From: Latrodectus hesperus
Taxonomy: Eukaryota; Arthropoda; Arachnida; Araneae; Theridiidae
Direction: 5' to 3'
Assembly: GCA_037975125.1 (NCBI GenBank)
Contig: CM075852.1
Coordinates: 7,054,792 to 7,118,791, forward strand
Length of the DNA: 64,000 bases
The notes beneath the pieces were generated by a model that saw only the letters and a list, made by a program, of their open reading frames with translations, made no database searches and had not been told where the DNA came from. Numbering within the stretch: position 1 is the stretch's first letter; every line of letters starts with the position of its first letter. Below are positions 61,766 to 64,000 of the stretch, in pieces. A program made the position numbers and the translations under genes.

Positions 61766-62129
61766 TTTAAAGAACTGCTTTCGGTTCTTTTTAAAAATAG
61801 ATTTTTGTTTACTACATTTACATAGTGTGTGTTTCATACAAATAATTTTTCCATTTTTTTTACTAGTTTTTAAATTATGTAACCATTGTAAAAAATAAAA
61901 CTTTCACATATGAATATTTTGCGTGAATATGAATGATATATTATTTATTATGAATTTCACACATGTAATATTTTTAATTACACTTTTTCCGATAAAGATT
62001 TTGAAAGACTTTATCATTAAATTAAAAAAATACTAACAGGATAGCGAAAAAGAGAATGTGACTGAGTATTAGAAATTGAAGATAAAACTACATTTATTGA
62101 CCATAAAACTTTTGTTTCTTTCGTTACAG
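61766..62129. other. AT-rich DNA (possible intron)
   Basis: AT-rich. The last 25 bases are a pyrimidine-rich tract leading to the acceptor at 62,129. Confidence 0.5.
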
Positions 62130-62284
62130 ATGAGATCCTGAGTACGCCACTTTTTTACGATTCTCACTGGTTTAAAATCTCCATCACGTCAGATAACGTT
62201 TCATCCATATCACATCGTATTGAGAGACGTAGTAAATCCGACTTGTCGACCGATTTTCTGTCTGCATTCAAATCGCATTCATAG
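62130..62284 (+). CDS. Candidate terminal exon of an unrecognised gene
   Basis: A strong acceptor, TTTTGTTTCTTTCGTTACAG, precedes 50 open codons: EILSTPLFYDSHWFKISITS, then DNVSSISHRIERRSKSDLST, then DFLSAFKSHS and TAG. The composition is clearly less AT-rich than the flanks, and a canonical AATAAA follows at 62,352. The phase (AT completing a codon) matches the donor of the candidate exon at 56,661. The Ser/Arg-rich tail suggests a soluble or cytoplasmic C-terminus. I do not recognise the protein. Confidence 0.5.
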
Positions 62285-62351
62285 AGCGGCAGCAAACAAG
62301 GCGAAGTTCACCATCGAAAATCTGTGAATATCGTCGAAGTTCAATTTTGCC

Positions 62352-62357
62352 AATAAA
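62352..62357 (+). terminator. Possible polyadenylation signal AATAAA
   Basis: AATAAA lies 68 bases after the stop codon of the candidate terminal exon, a normal distance for a short 3' UTR. Confidence 0.4.
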
Positions 62358-62511
62358 ACGATTTTTTATATAAAAACCAAAGCGTCGGTTTGAGAAGACG
62401 TTTTCCATTGATTCAAGCCTTTAACAAGACAAAACATAACCTTTAAGGTTAGTTTAAATCGGCAAGCATGATTTAAAATTTTAAAAATTTCATTAACCAA
62501 TAGAATTCTAA

Positions 62512-63587
62512 ATTAATAATTGCAATATTTGTAAACAATTTCTTTTTAATCCTAATCCTCTATCTTTGCGAGTGGAAAAATGGCTTGAAGAAAATGGAAT
62601 TCAAGAATCACATATTTTAAGAGTTCCTGCAAAACCTACATCTGTTAATATTAATTTAAAAATATTTCTTAGAAAATATACTTTTCAAACTAAAAATCTT
62701 CCTACAAATACTATCAATGACCTCTTTGAACTGCATAGTACTTCTGAATGGTCCAATCACATATTTTTATTCACTGATGCATCTAAAATAGAAAATAAAC
62801 TTGGAATCGCTGTTTATAACAGCAGAAATAACTCCTTTGTTTCCGGGCAAATCAATAACACTAATTCCATCTTTACAGCAGAGGCTTTGGCTTTATATCT
62901 GGCGGTGACTAAATTCTGTATTTCTCCCGCCAACTATATCATATTATCAGACTCCTTATCCTGTCTAAGCAGTTTGAAAACTCTCTCAACCTCTTCCCCA
63001 ACCATCATTCAACACATCGGATCAGCTTTAGGAAATGCAACTAAGACTTAGTGAATCTATTCAATTAGTTTGGATTCCAGGTCATTCCGGAATTGCTGGG
63101 AACGAAAAAGTAGATGCTCTTGCAAAATCGGTCATTAATAAAAGTAATATACTGCACTCAATTTCACCTGAAGACCTTATCCATAATATAAGAAACATTT
63201 TTATCAATTATAATAACAACGAATGGAAAAATATTAAATATGCCTCTAACTTTTCGCACGTCTTCTATCACGAAAATTCACCGCAATTATATTAATTCTC
63301 GCCTTGAAGAAGTGTGGCTAGCTAGAGTTAGAACTAGATCTTTTCCGACAAATGCTAAATTGCATAAATTCAGACTTTCTTCAACGGATAAATGCTCTTG
63401 TAGAGAAAGAGAAACCATGGATCACATAATGCTATCGTGTCCTCGACATGATCAAGCAAGAAATTCCTTAAGAGAAAAACTTGGAATTAGAGCTCTTTCT
63501 TTCTCTTGGATATTAGATTTGTCAACGAGTTTTAAAGAGAAAATTGACGCAACAATTTCTTTTTTGAAACAAATTAATAGATTCTAA
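62512..63587 (+). pseudogene. 5'-truncated LINE ORF2 end with RNase H domain
   Basis: The open stretch enters without a start codon near 62,512 and covers the end of a Jockey-type non-LTR ORF2. RNase H catalytic residues are all visible: Asp in LFTDASK, Glu in FTAEALALY, Asp in ILSDSLSCL and Asp in GNEKVDALAK. WIPGHSGIAGNE is the classic motif before the last. A C-terminal CSCRERETMDHIMLSCPRH motif follows. The frame shifts near 63,040 and near 63,270, so it is dead. The reverse transcriptase is missing. Confidence 0.88.
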
Positions 63588-64000
63588 TTTTTTTTCTCGT
63601 CTTTGTATTTCCAAGCGGCCTTATTTCCCCTTCATTTCTCAATCAAACGCCGTGCTTTTCTTCTCGTTTTGATTGTCATTTTTTTCAAAATCATCAATCC
63701 ATCAATTTTTGTTTAGGTTTCAAATAAAAACTCAATCTTACTCAATGCGAGCTATAAGCCTATGAGCATAAAGCTCCAAAACAGTTTTTTGCCATAACCT
63801 AACCTAACCCCTTTTAATCTTAAGATTATTACCTTGCCTACGCCAACATTAAAAATTTTCTTTTAATCAATATCACAGAAATGAGAGTTTTACCGAAGTC
63901 GTGTTGTCAAGGTAAACTGTAACCGTACTTGGTATATTTTGGCGAGGGTTCTTATTTAATACAAACCTAAAGGGGTTATCTAAAAAGGGGTGTGGCTAAT
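63588..64000 (+). other. LINE 3' UTR and flank
   Basis: The LINE 3' untranslated sequence probably runs to about 63,810, where AACCTAACCTAACC occurs. The rest is unassigned. I see no further gene. Confidence 0.4.

Noticed and set aside
63799..63815. Interstitial telomere-like (CCTAA) repeat
   Set aside because: Only about two and a half units are present. It is too short to distinguish from chance or from a LINE 3' end.

Overview
The window is strongly AT-rich animal genomic DNA with large introns, TA-dinucleotide microsatellites up to 1.3 kb, and a dense population of Tc1, mariner, hAT-like and non-LTR elements. The one clear host gene is an arthropod-type CaMKI, and the transposon families look like those common in chelicerates. 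I infer an arthropod, most likely a spider, but no single feature proves the order.

Bases 1-20,612 are the minus-strand gene for calcium/calmodulin-dependent protein kinase I. Ten coding exons were joined by eye. All splice sites are GT-AG, all phases agree, and they give a complete 366-residue kinase with its autoinhibitory/calmodulin-binding tail. Its introns are mostly AT-rich filler. Intron 4 holds a GC-richer, LTR-like insertion with regularly spaced palindromes, and intron 2 holds a possible pogo/Tigger relic. A perfect CRE palindrome (TGACGTCA) lies 173 bp upstream of the start codon.

Bases 21-31 kb hold a dead Tc1 copy, a hAT-like relic that keeps one end and the last 39 transposase codons, two TA arrays, a mariner relic rearranged head to tail, and a possible terminal exon on the minus strand. 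From 32 to 34 kb lies a satellite whose 176-bp unit is itself a diverged dimer of about 88-bp monomers, with decayed monomers on its flanks. Next come a tRNA-derived SINE (36.6 kb), a mariner with its catalytic core deleted (38.6 kb), a 1.28-kb TA array (41.3-42.6 kb) and a four-copy 201-bp tandem repeat (44.1-44.9 kb).

At 46.5-47.9 kb an apparently intact Tc1-like transposon (346-residue DD34E transposase, matching terminal repeats) sits inside a TA microsatellite. Further on are a 782-bp element with about 166-bp terminal inverted repeats (52.4 kb), a short internally deleted non-LTR element with a target-site duplication (54.3-55.1 kb), a decayed mariner (58.0-59.3 kb), a second Tc1 copy of the same family as the 21-kb copy (60.4-61.8 kb), and a 5'-truncated LINE end with an RNase H domain (62.5-63.6 kb).

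Two phase-compatible exon candidates at 56,661-56,725 and 62,130-62,284, the second followed by AATAAA, suggest an unrecognised plus-strand gene ending in the window. I did not find a coherent new multi-gene system. The most unusual signals are the alternating palindrome ladder in CaMKI intron 4, the dimeric satellite, the premature stop codon shared by the two dead Tc1 copies, and the unannotated splice-compatible exons.
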